A stretch of 64,000 nt of DNA from Dromaius novaehollandiae (lineage: Eukaryota > Chordata > Aves > Casuariiformes > Dromaiidae), in contig NC_088112.1 in NCBI RefSeq assembly GCF_036370855.1, positions 19,770,469 to 19,834,468 of the forward strand, written 5' to 3'. The notes below the pieces were generated by a model, which worked only from the letters and a program-made list of their open reading frames with translations, searched no databases and had not been told where the DNA came from. Position numbers and translations under genes: made by a program. Below are positions 39,966 to 52,504 of this stretch, piece by piece. The first letter of the stretch is position 1. Every line of letters starts with the position of its first letter.

Positions 39966-41964
39966 CCTAATGGATAATGTAATTTCTATCTGTGGCCTCC
40001 AAGGTTATTTCCTTCCTGTCTGTAGAGGAGGAATATCTTATCAAGTAATACATGCTTCTGCCATGATGCTCCTCTCATCAGAGGCAAAAGAGACTCCCAA
40101 TTCGCTGTCCTGCAAGGAGTCGGAGGATTTGGCATGTACCCTGCCTTGTGGGGTCACGTCTCTGGCCTTTAAGGCACAACCGCTTCTCCCAAATTTCAAC
40201 CAAAATGAATACAAAAAACAGATGGAGCTGGACAATTTTTCACTGGTTTTAAATTTGCAATCAGATAACATGCAAAGGAGAAATACAAAAGGAAATGGTC
40301 CACGGGGCATGGGGAAGGGGATGGGGCAAGGAGAAATGCACCTTGTATTCCCTGCATACGGGAGCTTTACACCTTCACAACTAAACCAAGTTTCTCCTGT
40401 TTGCTTACGGAGGACAGCAGGAGAGGTTTGAACCTCAGGCTGACATGGAGTCCCCATGTAAGGAGGACTGGTTAGGAGGCAGCTTGGGAGAAGCACCATC
40501 ACCGAGTCTTTCGGAGGAGACTCCTCTCTCTGTCGCGCTTTCGGGCTCCTCACTGAAAAGCCGGCGAGGCAGGAGCACGTTTAGCCCCAGCCAAGACTAC
40601 AAGACACAAACCAGAGTAGCATGAAGCTGGGTTGTGTCGGGAGGAGGGGGAATAGGGCTCCCTAATAAATAAGCACTCTTTAACACTGAATCCCACGGAT
40701 AATAATCCATCAAATCCTAAAGGTTTGCCCTGAGAAACCACCCAGCTTATGCACAGTGGGTTACTTCCTGCATAATAATCTTCCGTGCATCCATATTTCC
40801 CATATAGTGTTTCACCTCATGCTATGCCTTGTAGTCTTGGCTTATAATGCATTTTAGAGTTATTATATGTCACATATGTGTTTATGCTTAAAAAATCAAA
40901 CCACAGCTCAGATCAGACACACTGTGGCCGTAGGAAGAGTGGTTATAAATGGTGAAGTAAACCTAGGGAATGTATTTTCCACCTTCAGTCTTTAACTACC
41001 AGTGACTTCCATGCGCGTAAGCCGTGGTCACGGACCCCGGCACGGCGCAGAGGAGCTGTTTGCAGACCTGCCCGTGCGCGACAGCGGGAATCGCGGGAGG
41101 CCGCTGGCATTGCCGAGGCACGGAGAGGACTGAGGAGGCAGCAGGTCTCCAGACACTAGTAAGACAGAGGTCTTATCCGGCACGGAGGAGCCCCGGTTCC
41201 CGTGTTTACTTAAGCATGAAGCAGAATAAACTCTAGTCCTTAAAACTAAACATTTAAATGCACTCGCGAATCCCGAGACATACAGTAAGCAATTATACAA
41301 ACACACCTTAAATGTTTTTGGCAAATTTGCGGCTCGCCCAGGAATAAGTGTCATCTTTCAAAACAGGAACATCAAGCTTCTCCAAGTCGGTGGGGAAGTG
41401 TCCTGCTCTTCTCCTGTGCAGGTACCAAAAGGCGAAACCAGGAAAGCCCCAACCAGGGGTCTGTCCTCACTCAAAAGAGACATCAAGCATTGCGAATGAT
41501 ACAGAGGAGAAAACACCTCTGTGTCTAGGAGGTGCGGGTGGATCATCCCTGCAGGCCGGGGAAGACAGAGGAGAATTCAAACGTCTCCCATCCTCATGGG
41601 CAGCACTCGATTTTATGACCAGGAGGCTGAGCCCACAGCTTTCTCTCCTCGCCATGTGTAGATCCCTTTTTAAAAAGTGGCTCCACTCCAGCCACACCGT
41701 TGAAACCCTGTTTAAATAGTTTCTGAAAGATTTTTTTCATTTATATTTCTTTTCCCGAAAACATGAGTAGTTGCTATATTTAATGTTTTGTAGAGTAAAA
41801 CCACAAGGTTTCGCTCAGTCCTCATCTATAATTGTGGTAGACACTAAAAAATCCCTTGAGAGTCCCAGCACACAGAGAGCCAGACCAGATCCTCCACGTT
41901 TCCTCCGCACACAAATCCTGCTAAATAACAAATATTAATAGAGAGTAAATAATAATTGTAATAC
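39966..41964. other. Gene-free unique DNA
   Basis: No supportable exon. The frame at 39955-40431 begins within the CR1 remnant and has no family resemblance. A CpG-raised patch lies at about 41000-41120. Nothing else specific is visible. Confidence 0.45.
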
Positions 41965-42050
41965 TTAGCACTTTCCAGCCATAGATCTCAAGGTATTTCA
42001 TGGAGCTGGATGAGTACCTTTATTCTCCTACTCACAGGCAAATGAGGGCT
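41965..42050 (-). repeat. MIR-type SINE tail fragment
   Basis: The + strand has the block TTAGCACTTTCCAGCCATAG, then ATCTCAAGGTATTTCA, then a worn tattctcctactcacaggcaaatgagg block. This order matches the 3' end of amniote MIR/CORE SINEs in reverse complement. It is short and diverged, with the remainder of the element lost or unrecognisable. Confidence 0.45.
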
Positions 42051-44680
42051 TCTCTTCTGCAAACAATTTCCACACGAATGTTTAATTTTAACCTTGCGCC
42101 TAGTGTTGGTGATTACGCTGTGGTCAGAGCAATCGTTGGGAGAACTCCAGGTCAATCGTCTGCCGTAGACATTCCCTTTGGGAGACAAAAATGCTGAAGG
42201 TGTTTTCAATACTTACACACGGACAATTCAGCAGCTTTCCAATTGCCAAATATTTGCACCCAAACTTGTTCATTTTCTTGTTCTTTCATTGCTATGAACA
42301 TTTTTAGTTTAGTCACGTTTCAGTGGCAGAGAGCTCAGCCCTTTTATGCCTTTGGAGGAAATTTGTTCCCATCCCGCTCCATATCTGCAGAAGCCACAAA
42401 CGTGTTTCCCTGGCCTCACCTGGGCCCCTTGCTAGTCCGGATCGGCACCTCCTGGAGCCCTGGGCCCCCTCCAGCACCAATTCGGCTTTTGTCCTCTCCA
42501 AACAGAGTATAAAAAATTGCCTGTGACCGCTGGCATTGACAATCGGGTCTCCTATAAGGGATCCATCATCGTTTTATCTGTGCCATTAAAACAGATATGA
42601 AAAGAATCTCTCTTTTATCTTTTCTGCAATGACTTAAAAGCTTGTATTTTGTTTTGGGGGGTTTTCAGAAGAGTGTCGGGGTAAGGGGGGTTGAGGGAAC
42701 CAGAAGGAGGATGAGAGCCTCATGAAGTGAAAAACAAACTGTGGATGAATGGCGATCTAAAACCAGCTGAAATTCTGAACCATCTAAATCTGCAGAGTAG
42801 AAGCCATGAAAGAGCAACAGCGCTGAGCCCCGCTGGGGAGGGGAGGCAGGATCGGGTCAAAACGTACCCGGGTGGAGGTGGATAGCTAGGGATCCCCGCC
42901 GCACCTTATGGGACTGCACGCCTCTCAAAGCACAGCGAAGGCAAAGGCTTCAGATGAATGTCTTAAATAGCTAATAACACCTGAACATATCGCAAGAATC
43001 TGTGAAGTTATTGTTTTCTTAAAGGCACGCCGTTGGCTTTGAAGGCAGAAGGAGGGAAAAGAGTAAAAACCTTCATTCTGTAGTGCTTTGTCTAAAGAGA
43101 GAAGTGCCTCTGAGCTTTTACTGATGATGATCATGGTAAACCAGAGGTGGAGACATCAAAAAGGCAACGAGGATGCTGTGGGGCAAAATGGGAGCTTCGG
43201 GAGCTGGGGAGGATGGAGAGCGCCCCAGATCCCGCACAGCGCGGAGGCCGGAAAGCTGGATGTGAGCTTTGAAACAGTGGCCCCAAACATACGGAGGTCC
43301 CCAGAGAGCAGAAGCACGGCGGTGGGGGGGCCAGTTTTTTGGCAGGGTCCTGTTCTCCAGCGCACGACGAGCCTGGGGGGATTAGCCAGGTGCTGCAGGA
43401 CAGGAGACGCAGAGCGAGCTCTTGGAGGAGCTCCTGCGGTGTCTGCCGGGCAAGCTTGGGCAGAGCAACGTTCACCAGGTCTTCACGTGTGCAGCTCCCA
43501 CGTTCACCCCGAGCATCTTCAGCACGGCGCCTAGCTCTACGGTAAAACACACAAAGGCGTATAAAACGATCCTTTGTCACACCAGCTCCGCTGGCTGCTC
43601 TTGGGCTTCCTCTGAAAGCCGCCTCTCATTTATGCCTTGCTGAATTCAGCAGACCTCGGGGATAGGTTTGGCAAATAAAGAGGTCATCTAAATACAGCCT
43701 TGTGCGAGACGTTCAGGAGTAATGAGATGCATATTGAGAAATCAGTGCAGAGTTTGTTGCATCCTCCCGTGTCGCTGGAACCGCACGGAAAGTGCAAATT
43801 CCCTAGGAAATGCCACCTCGTATGCAATGCGAGCCCGTGTTTACCCCCAGCGCTGGCCTGCCTGGAGCCGGCTTTGCCGGCCGGTGTGTGGGCAGGACGG
43901 CGGGGGGGACAGGGGACAAGGCGGCACGTGAACCGCTGCCTGCAAAGCTGTGCGGGACACGCCGGTGCCGAAGAGGCTGAGCACAGACAGTGGGAGCAGG
44001 AGGGCAGCGACGCAGCCCCCCACTTGCCCCGCGCCAGGTTCAAGGCTAACACATGGCGACCTCTCCCAGAAGGCGCATGCTCTCTTCAGTTTAATCCATC
44101 CCTGCAATTAGGAGGTAATAGCTCTAGTGGGAAAATGTAACAAAATATTAAGCCATCACTTTTCATTTGTGTGAGGCCCCGTGAATGTTGCCAGAAAGCG
44201 CTGTCCATCTCCCGTGCGCCCCTCTCTGATATGTAATTCCTGCCAAATAATGTGTACTTACCTCATTTCCACTTGCAGGCCAGCATGGTCACCTATAAAA
44301 ATTAACACTTGGGACCCAAGCGTAGAGTGTGGATGAGTTTCAGATGGATCAGAAGGCACTTAAATAGCTTTAGAACAACTTTGGAAGTCATTAATGGTAA
44401 TAGATACAGGAATGCTAATGCAAGACGGAGGAGCTCCCGCAGGGCTAGGGAGGAAGCCATCCTGGCGCTGAGAAATTCTCGCTCCCCAGTGCTGTTTAAG
44501 GAGGTAACATAAGGCAAGTAGAGTCACCAGGCCTGGCCTGACCCCAGCCCGCTCTCCTGACCATGGCACAAAGCCAGTCCCTGGGGAAGAGTCTGGAACA
44601 GAGTAAGCACATGGTGACAGGTCCCCAGAAGACCTTCCCTTCCCCATCAGCTCATCTCAGGGACTTGCCAAGGCAGGCTG
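42051..44680. other. Gene-free DNA with small GC islets
   Basis: GC-rich patches at about 43300-43560 and 43850-44050 carry overlapping frames on both strands with no protein family. I find no exon, RNA gene or further repeat in this stretch. Confidence 0.45.
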
Positions 44681-44689
44681 GACTTTCTG

Positions 44690-44990
44690 GGCTTCCCTGC
44701 CCTTAGTGGCCTTTTTCCTTCCATAAAGTTGACCAGTTACCTTTTGATGCCACGCAAACATTTAGTGTGCACAACGTCCTACAGCAAGGAGTTCCACATA
44801 ACCAGACACAGTGTGAAAAACACCTTCTTTGGGGGTTTTTTTAGACTGTCACATGACAATTTCACATAACGGTCTCCAGTCCTTATCTTGGAGAAGATAC
44901 TGAATGACCGGTTCCTATTCACCCTCTTACACTATTCATGATTGCATAAATCTCTAGATTTATCTACCCTTAGTCATCTCTTCATGAATG
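44690..44990 (-). mobile_element. Ancient CR1/L3-type LINE 3' fragment
   Basis: In reverse complement this follows the 3' region of old amniote CR1/L3 LINEs. On the + strand the blocks are: CATTTAGTGTGCACAACGTC, CAGCAAGGAGTTCCACATAA, GTGTGAAAAACACCTTCTTT, a worn ctccagtccttatcttggagaag segment, CATGATTGCATAAATCTCTA, and CCCTTAGTCATCTCTTCA. Block order is intact with heavy substitution, so insertion long predates birds. Some old elements of this class have been co-opted as enhancers; nothing here shows that directly. Confidence 0.75.
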
Positions 44991-45894
44991 CACGTGAGCA
45001 CAAATTTACCCTTAGATATGTGCCTATTTAAGCCGAAACTAAATGCTTCCTGACTAAAGGTAGAACTGATAGTTTCTAGTCATGGGGGGTTTTTTCTGCC
45101 AAAGCCTAAGAAGATGGTTTAAGCAGATGCCAAGGTCTAAAACATGGCACTGTTGTGCTGTCAAGGCACAAATCAATAATATTAAAAGCAGCAGAGTATT
45201 TTAAGTCAGATGCAATGTCTACCTTGTGAGAAGGTAGGAGGTGTGTTAGTTTTAAGGTATAGGTGCCATTTCCTTCAAAATCTATAGTGCACGATCAGAT
45301 ATAGCCTGAACGGATTGCCACAGAATAAAACAGCAGTAGAGATACTTGGATCAATGTCTAGACCTTAAGTAACTTTTCGCTAATGCCAAAATCCCCACGA
45401 TCCTGTTCTTTGGCAGCAAGTCCTCAGACAGATCTCTAGAAAGTCGTTAAATGTGTTGTGATTTAACTGGCAAGTAAACAGCTGACCACAAGCTGCAGAA
45501 TCAAAAATCCTGCTAGTACAAAGATGAGAAGGACATCAATATTTCATTGATTGAGATCCACTCCCATTAATGTCTACATTGTATAAGGAAACATCTCCAA
45601 ATGTCATCCTTAAAGAATAACAAGCAGTTTTATGGGAGTAAATGTGGCCTTTCCAGTTATCACAAAGAGGGCTGTAATTATTTTTAAAAGCCTAAGAGAA
45701 TTAAACTAAGTATTACCACCCTCTACAAAACTTTGTTTGTTTGTTTTTGTTTGTTGTGGGTGATCCTCGGTTTGCAGCTTGTTAGCAGCGTGTCACCAGG
45801 GGATAAACACAACCATGCAAAAAACCCTCTTTCCCAACATCTCCTTTCTGAGAGTCCTGCACGCTCGGCACGCTGCTGCGAACTGCCTGCGCAC

Positions 45895-46015
45895 ACAGCT
45901 ATTGCTGCAGTTTTTTGTTGTTGCATAAATGTCGCCATTAACAGCGCAGGACGCATAAATTTGGAGCTTGCTTATTTTGTCCGGATGACAATGATGATCG
46001 GTTCCGTGATTTAAA
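45895..46015. promoter_or_regulatory. Candidate element with paired CATAAAT sites
   Basis: Two GCATAAAT strings occur about 30 bp apart (near 45924 and 45953) with a CCATTAAC core between them, in non-repetitive sequence. CATAAA is the core preferred by posterior HOX/caudal-type homeodomains. Given that PITX1 specifies hindlimb, a posterior HOX input is an attractive but untested reading. Confidence 0.3.
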
Positions 46016-48429
46016 AGGAGCGAAGGGATTTCCTTGCCATAACAAGGATTTTCTGTGCTTCCAGCTAGCAGGCGAGGTAGCAATGTGCCGCTCATTTTGT
46101 CCACTGAGCTATCAGGTCTTCCATTACCGACTCAGCGTGGCTACCCTGGCCTCTGCCCATGGCTTTCATGAACTTGCTCCAAATGCCAACGTCCTCTGCT
46201 CTTTTACAGCTTCTTCCGTCTGCTGGGCTTCTCCCGATGCTCATACTTTCCTGCCATGCTCCCGGCACGCTCCCATTCTGTCCTCCCATGGGCTCCAGTG
46301 GCTCCGAAGGATCTTGGACCCTCCGTGCTTTTTTCTCTTTGCAATTACCTTCAAAAACTCATAGATATATTCTCCAAGTGCCGGAGCAGCTCTGCCCTTC
46401 CCTTCACGGTAGTCCTGGGTGTCTTGAGCGATGGCAGGGGCCGGGGCAGGGACAGGCCCAGGTGCCCCCCCGCTGCGCTGGCAGTAAGTCCGGGGAGGGC
46501 TCCTTCCCGTCTCACCGCGGCGGGGAACAGGAGAGAAGCAGGAGGGGAGCGAAGCACTGGAAATATTACAGACCCTGAGCGGATGATCCTGCAGCTCTGA
46601 CTCACTCCAACCTCCCAGCGGAGCGAATGGGAGGGCTGCCGGGCTAGAATTTTAAAGGGAAAATTTCAGCGTTTGCTCCCTTCCCCCCCACCATGGTCAG
46701 GTCTGTCTTGGGAAGGACAATATTTTCCAAACAATTTGTCATTTTTTTCTGAGCTCTCCTTTCCATTTGGCTCCGAAACAAGCGTGCGTGCACAGAAAGA
46801 GGCTTATTCCTTTATAATTTGCCTCTTCTGGGAAGTTCAGAAATGTTACAATCCACTCACGTTCCAAACATCCCGGTTTCTCCCAAAGAAGCATTACGGC
46901 CTCTTAGACACTATTCCAAAGATGCACTAACAGGGAAGGCTGAGAATAACGGCATGGGAGAGCTTAGAAGAGTCATTTCTTTGCTATATTTGGAAATATA
47001 GAGAGCCTTGATTTTAATGGATGTTTGTGACGATTAAAATAAGCAATTACAGAGGGTTCTTCTGTCTGTGTGGGAACGATTTGTGCCACCATCGTGCCGA
47101 ATGCTAGACTCAGTTTGGATCGGTTTGGGGAAAAACCATCTTTGTGGACGGGAAACGAGCCGGTGCCGTGTTGGTTGGCAGCAGGAGGCTCGCCTGGGTC
47201 CAGCCCGCGGGTGCCCGGCAGCAGGTCGCCCTTGCAGAGGACCCGCAGCGACATTCTGCGCTCCCCCGGCGCCTTTGGGGCACGGACCCCCGCGTGCCGC
47301 AGGCAGCTGCACCCGCCTGGCTGCTTCTCCGGGCGGGAAGGGTCCTGATGGGCATTCGTAAAGGGGGAACGGAGGCACGGGCAGTATGAGCAACTCGTTT
47401 GCTCTTTGGGTCGAGCACAAAGGAGACAAGGAGACTTGGGCACCTGTAAAGAGATTTGCACACACTGCTTCTGCTTCCACCTTATCTCATCCAAAAGTCC
47501 CCTCCCACGTCTTACCTCAGAGGTGCGTTTATGCTGCCAGTACCTCGTCTGACGTTTGACCATGACCAGAGCTGCCTTAGTCCTACTGATTTATGCGGGT
47601 CGCGTTCTTCCTTTGCAGTGCAGAGCTTGGACATGCTCCCAGCCCGGAATAACTGTTTGGAGAGCAAAGTCTCCTAGGCTAGGAGGGACGGGGTCTGCGT
47701 GTCACCTCCCCTTGCAGCCAGAAGGCCCACGAGCCAGCTGTGTGGCCTCTGAGAAGTTTCTGACCTCTCTAGAGCTCTGCTTAACTGTCTGAAAGGGAGA
47801 TCACGCCGAGCTTCACAAAGAGAGACTCCCAGCTTGGCGGGGGGGGGATATTCCTGCATGCGGGAAAGTCGGCAGGTCGCAGCTGTTCTGATCTTTATGA
47901 GGGAAGGATCCTGGCCGCCCTGATCTGCCCCGAGAACATGGGCAAGATGTTCTGCACATCTGCCACATCCACCTGCCCACAGTCACTACCTTAAACACTT
48001 CAAATCTTTGCAGCAATTCAACATCCCGCAAGAGCTTCCTCAGCACCCGCCTGGGCAAGGCCTTTCCCGGGAGGGGCCCCGTTTCCAGCAGCCCGGGGGG
48101 GCAGGTTCGCCGTCCCCTGGCCAAGCCGGGCCCCGAGCGAGCCAGGCCCCTCACAGAGCTCCCGGCGCTGGGACCGCCAGGGCCGTCAGCCAGGCTGGAG
48201 GGACGTGGGGGTGTTTCCCCCCGGTCTCCTCCCCTCCGCTCCGTAGGCAAGCAGACAGCCTGGGAAGCTCCCCTCCATCTTCAGCATGTAAACATCTGCC
48301 GGAGGAAGACTTTCCTCCTAATAACACATCATTAAACATTGATTTAAAGACAATCGTCTTCCCTCTCTTTAATTTCACAGCACCTTTAAAACAGCTGTGA
48401 GGCTGCAGCGGGGACGAGCAGCCCAACAG

Positions 48430-48690
48430 GAAACGCATTGTTAGCTCCTCGCATTAAAACAGTAGAATGCATTAATTTATGAGCTCCTGCTCGCTCTCCA
48501 AACGTTTTATGATGTTGATATCACCTTGCCGTGCTGGTAGGCCCCGGTGCCAAAGCCTCTTTCACACAGCGTGTGCCATCCTAAATTACAGGCTGGGCGC
48601 CTCCTGGAACTGCCTTTGGAAAAGTGGAGTAAAGCAGCAAGCACTAAAGTTAATATTATCTTACAGACTAACAACCAGCTAATGCTCGAC
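48430..48690. promoter_or_regulatory. Candidate AT-rich element upstream of CpG domain
   Basis: A non-repetitive block with GCATTAATTTATGAGC, a TTTTATGATG string and an AAAGTTAATATTATC string, lying some 9.8 kb upstream of the start codon just before the CpG islands begin. It carries no transposon signature. Enhancer status is inferred from composition and motifs only. Confidence 0.25.
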
Positions 48691-48829
48691 ATGTGAATCC
48701 CATTTACTTCGTCTCTCTACAGCGAATGGCAAGTGTGGGACTGGACTGTTCCTCATTTTATGCTATTTATCTTTCTGATCCATTCCATATTCGTTGCCCT
48801 CGTTTCGCAGCTACAGCTATAGCGTGTGC

Positions 48830-49183
48830 GTGTGTAACGCGGTCGGGTGGGGAAGGCGTAAGGCATGCCCGGCCCCGGCGCACGCGGTGCCCGCGCAGCT
48901 CGCGGGGTTTCTCTCGGGGGGAGCTCCAGGTCCCGAAAGCCAGGCAGGAGGGCAGGTATTGGAGGTGACCGGGGACCCCTCAGGCAATTCCCTGGAAAAT
49001 TAAACTGAGCAGAGGGGCTGGGGGCACAGCCGGGGAGCCGCGCTGCCTCCCGCCCCTCCGGCCCCGCCGCCGCCCGGGCAGCGCCGGGCGCTGTTTGCTC
49101 CCCCCGGGGGTGCTCGGCGCTGCGCACCCGCCTCTGCGCGGACGTCCTGAACCGGGAGCATTTCCTCACGCTTCTCCTTGGGG

Positions 49184-49218
<35 letters not shown>

Positions 49219-49780
49219 GGCTGTTGCTTCTCCCGCCCCCCTCGAAGGCAGAAAAGCGGCCAGGAGGAAATGAAGAGGGCAGGGGCCATATAACCCGCAG
49301 CGCAGCGCAGCGCAGCGGAGCGGGGAGCCGGCGGCGGCCCCGGGAGCCCCGGCGATGCCGCTCGCGGGCGGCCGCAGCGCGCCGGGCCCGGGGCAGCCGG
49401 CGCCGCCGGTGTCCCGGTGCGGGCGGCCCTGCCCCCGGCCCTGCCCCGTGTGCGGCACCCTGGGACGGGGCTGACGTCAGGAGCGGACGGGGAAACCTCC
49501 GCGAAGCCCCGAGCGGCGGCGGGGCGCGCACTGCCCCGCCGGGCCCGGCTCCCCGATCCGCCGAGCGCCGCGCCCGGTAAGTGCCCGCCGCGCCGCGCAG
49601 CGCCGAGCACCGCGGCGGCTCGGGGCCGTAAAGCGCCGCGCAGGGCCCGGGAGGGCGGGAGGGAGGCGGCGCGGCCTCCGCGCCCGCGCAGCCCCGGGGA
49701 CGGCAGGCGCTGCGCTGCGCTGCGCAGCCCGCTCCGCGCGGTCCTCGGCATCTTTATACCGCGCATAAATTCTTTCGGGG
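48830..49780. promoter_or_regulatory. CpG island, far upstream PITX1 domain
   Basis: Nearly 950 bp of GC-rich, CpG-dense sequence, interrupted by a 31-bp poly(A) run (about 49186-49216). It contains a TATA-like ATATAA (49288-49293), a GCAGC pentamer repeat (about 49296-49318), a perfect CRE (TGACGTCA, 49472-49479) and a consensus splice donor (GTAAGT, 49577-49582). The long frames on both strands are GC artefacts. It may drive a non-coding transcript or an alternative PITX1 leader. Confidence 0.6.
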
Positions 49781-49894
49781 CCTCTGCGCTTCGTCAGCTC
49801 TGACAAATGCGCTCGGAAAGGCAATTCCAAGGGGGTTACCTCATGGTTTAGTTTTTTTTTTTTTTTCCTAACGCGCTGCGCGGGTTGAAGCCCC

Positions 49895-50165
49895 AAGCCC
49901 CGGCGCTCGGGGCGGCCTGGCCGGGCTCTCCGCGGCCGCGCGGGGCTGCGCGCAGCGCGGCGCCGGTGCGCGGTTTTCCTTAGCGGCTGCGGCGGCTTTG
50001 ATGCGCATCGCGGTGCGCGGCGGCGCCGAGGCCCCCGGGGCGCCCCGGGGGGGTCTGCAGGTTTGCGCGGAGCGGGGAGCGGCTGCGCGGCCGCGGAGCG
50101 GGTGCTCCCGGCGCAGTCCCTGCTGCTGCCGCGGGCGCAGCGGCAGCTTGGGGAAAGCCTGGGCC
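49895..50165. promoter_or_regulatory. CpG island, second upstream
   Basis: A short CpG-dense block separated from the previous island by AT-rich sequence and a poly(T) run (about 49851-49866). It has no TATA-like sequence or splice junction that I would defend. Together with its neighbours it forms the CpG domain extending to the PITX1 promoter. Confidence 0.5.
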
Positions 50166-52500
50166 GCCGATTATTTCCGATTGCAAAAAAGCAATGTCCT
50201 GTAGCCCCTCTGCTTTTTCTTATTATTTATTTTCGGTCTAATTTTAAAAGCAGGCACCGTCTTTAGGACCTCTGTAGTGCGCGAGTGTGTCACAGCACCG
50301 CCCGGGGACCGCTCTTCCCACCGGGGACAGAAATTCCCGGGGTGGGATGGAAAAATCGAATTTTTTTCGCATGTAGCCCTGCTAAAATGGACGTAGGGCT
50401 TCCTATAACGGTATCTCAGGATGGTTTTTAGGTGTCCTGTTGAAAGTGTGTCCCTAGGCAAGTTTTTTATTATTCCGTCCTTTTTGCCTAAATTTTTCCC
50501 AGCCGCACTGCCGGGGAATACAAAGTCCAAGGCACGAACTGAACGTAAATAATACGGTTATGCGTGAAGCGAGGACCCGAGACGTCGTTTGCTTTTTAAA
50601 TAGCAATTTAAAAATATATAATTTCTACTTAACAAACCAAGGTACATGTTCTCCGGGTTATTCCGTGCGCCAGCTCGAGTCGCTGATCTAAAAAACTGAC
50701 ATCCAGATATTTGTTGAAACCTAGTTCAGTGGGAGGATGTCCCCAAAAATCGGTCATTTGCTTGAAATGCGGACAAAGTCCCTGGAAATGCCGCCGCTGG
50801 AGCAGGGGCCACATTTCCCTGGGAAAGTTTGAGCCGCATTCAACGCGCCTGTGACCGAGGCAGTTTTTCCTACCGAAACCCGCCGCCGCACAGCAACCCG
50901 GCGAGCTCCGCAGCCTTTCCTTTACAGTTGGTTTTATTGTTCACGCAGATTTTATTATGAAATCGTGTGTTTCCAAGGGCGAGCCCTCCATTTGGGGGGT
51001 GAGAGACGAGAGCGCCTTTCTCGGAGAAAATGCCCGTAGATTGAAAGCTGTCTTATTTCCCTCCCGTGACGAGTAGCTCGGATATATGTTGCTTTTAAGC
51101 AACAAAAGGGGAGGAGAAAACATCCTCTAGTAAAGCCGAATTCTTTCTTTAGACCGCCTCCTAAACGTGCTAATAAAACTAATTCGTTTTATTTGCCCTG
51201 CACTTTTATATCTAACCCCGTGCGCCGATTAGCACAGCCCTCTGCAAGGCAGCGCTTTCCTATCTCTCCGCGACATGTGCCCAACAAGATAGTGCTGTTT
51301 CCACAACGAAACTGGAAGCAGAGCGTGCCGGCGCTCATCTCGGCGGTGTTTGCGCGCCCGGCGGCCAGGGCTGCGCAGGAGCCGCGCCGAGAGCAGCGCG
51401 GAGCCGCCGGCGCTGCGCGGAAAATGCAGCCTTGCCTTGGGGGGGGGGAGGAAAACAAATAAATAAAGAAAATGAAAAACCAAAAAAAAGAAAGAAAATA
51501 AGATAGAAGGGAGAGCGCTGGCTGCACACAAAGGTTAATTGTTTCTCTGATTTTGTATTTTAAAGCAGGAAATACGCTGGCTCTACAGAGATTCAGTGTT
51601 CTTCTGCGAACATTAAAGAGCCCAGCACATTATTAGAATATTTCAGCCTTTCAGGAAATGTCCTGTTTAGGGGAAATGTGTTTCCCCCATCAAAATTCTG
51701 CAGCAATTAAGAGGTTGCTCGCCTGCACCAAGGTGGAGGAAACGCGCACGGGAACATAATACTGAGCGGTTCCAAACGCAGCTCCTTTTTCTGCTCAAGA
51801 AGAGCCCCAACAAATGCTAGACACGGAGTTCTCGGGCCTTTGGTTATCCTGCATCAGCGGCATCTTTTTAGTCCACGAAAAAGACACATTTCGGTTCTAA
51901 AGATGCACGGCGTAACATGAGCAGGCTGCCTAGCAAACGCCGGTGCCCCTTCCTCCGTCAATTAATCAGAAAAGCATGTTCCCTCTGCTCCGGGAGGGAA
52001 TTGTGGGACTAGAGTGCGCTTTTCCCCTCTCTTCCCCCCACCTAGAGAAACAAACCCCACGTATTCCCGAGCCGTATATCTTCCTGCGTTGTCCCTGGGT
52101 AGTGCCGACTCGCCCTGTCAGATCAGGCTGAGCACGGCCAGAGCTAAATCCAAGCCACTGCTAACAGCAAATTAATATTTTCTCAGCGCATAATGCAGTG
52201 CCTGTGGTCTGAAGGATGCAGAGGGGCCGGGGAGCAGCTCCGGGCCGGGGTGGGACTGTGCTTCCAGACACAGGCAGGGGGGAAAAGAGTTGTCACAGGC
52301 CGGTGACAGACACCAAAGAGACGGTTTAATTTTCGGGGCGAGAGCCGAGGGAGGAGAGTCGAGGGGAAAACCCCGTCTCCTTCCAACTGCAGAAAACCTA
52401 GCAGGAAAAACCATTTCTCCAGCCGTCAGTCGCTGCGTTTCAAGAAAGCCTTGGGGTATCATTTGTATCTGTCAAAAAAAATTACGCCTTCAACTTTTTC
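50166..52500. other. Spacer within the upstream CpG domain
   Basis: Mixed composition, mostly unique and moderately AT-rich, with a small GC patch at about 51340-51425 that ends in a G-run and a short A-rich run. No exon or transposon is recognised. Some of it is likely conserved non-coding sequence given its position 6-8 kb upstream of the gene, but nothing in it is diagnostic. Confidence 0.45.
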
Positions 52501-52504
52501 ATCC

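Larger units (their letters stand above)
44991..48829. other. Gene-free DNA approaching the PITX1 CpG domain
   Basis: No supportable coding exon. A short (TTTG)n run is at about 45732-45756. GC-rich patches occur at 47100-47340 and 48040-48250. Two non-repetitive AT-rich blocks (45895-46015 and 48430-48690) look like candidate non-coding elements. Confidence 0.5.

Noticed and set aside
48753..49766. 337-codon open frame on the - strand
   Set aside because: It crosses a 31-bp homopolymer as a phenylalanine run and is otherwise compositional Arg/Ala/Pro sequence.
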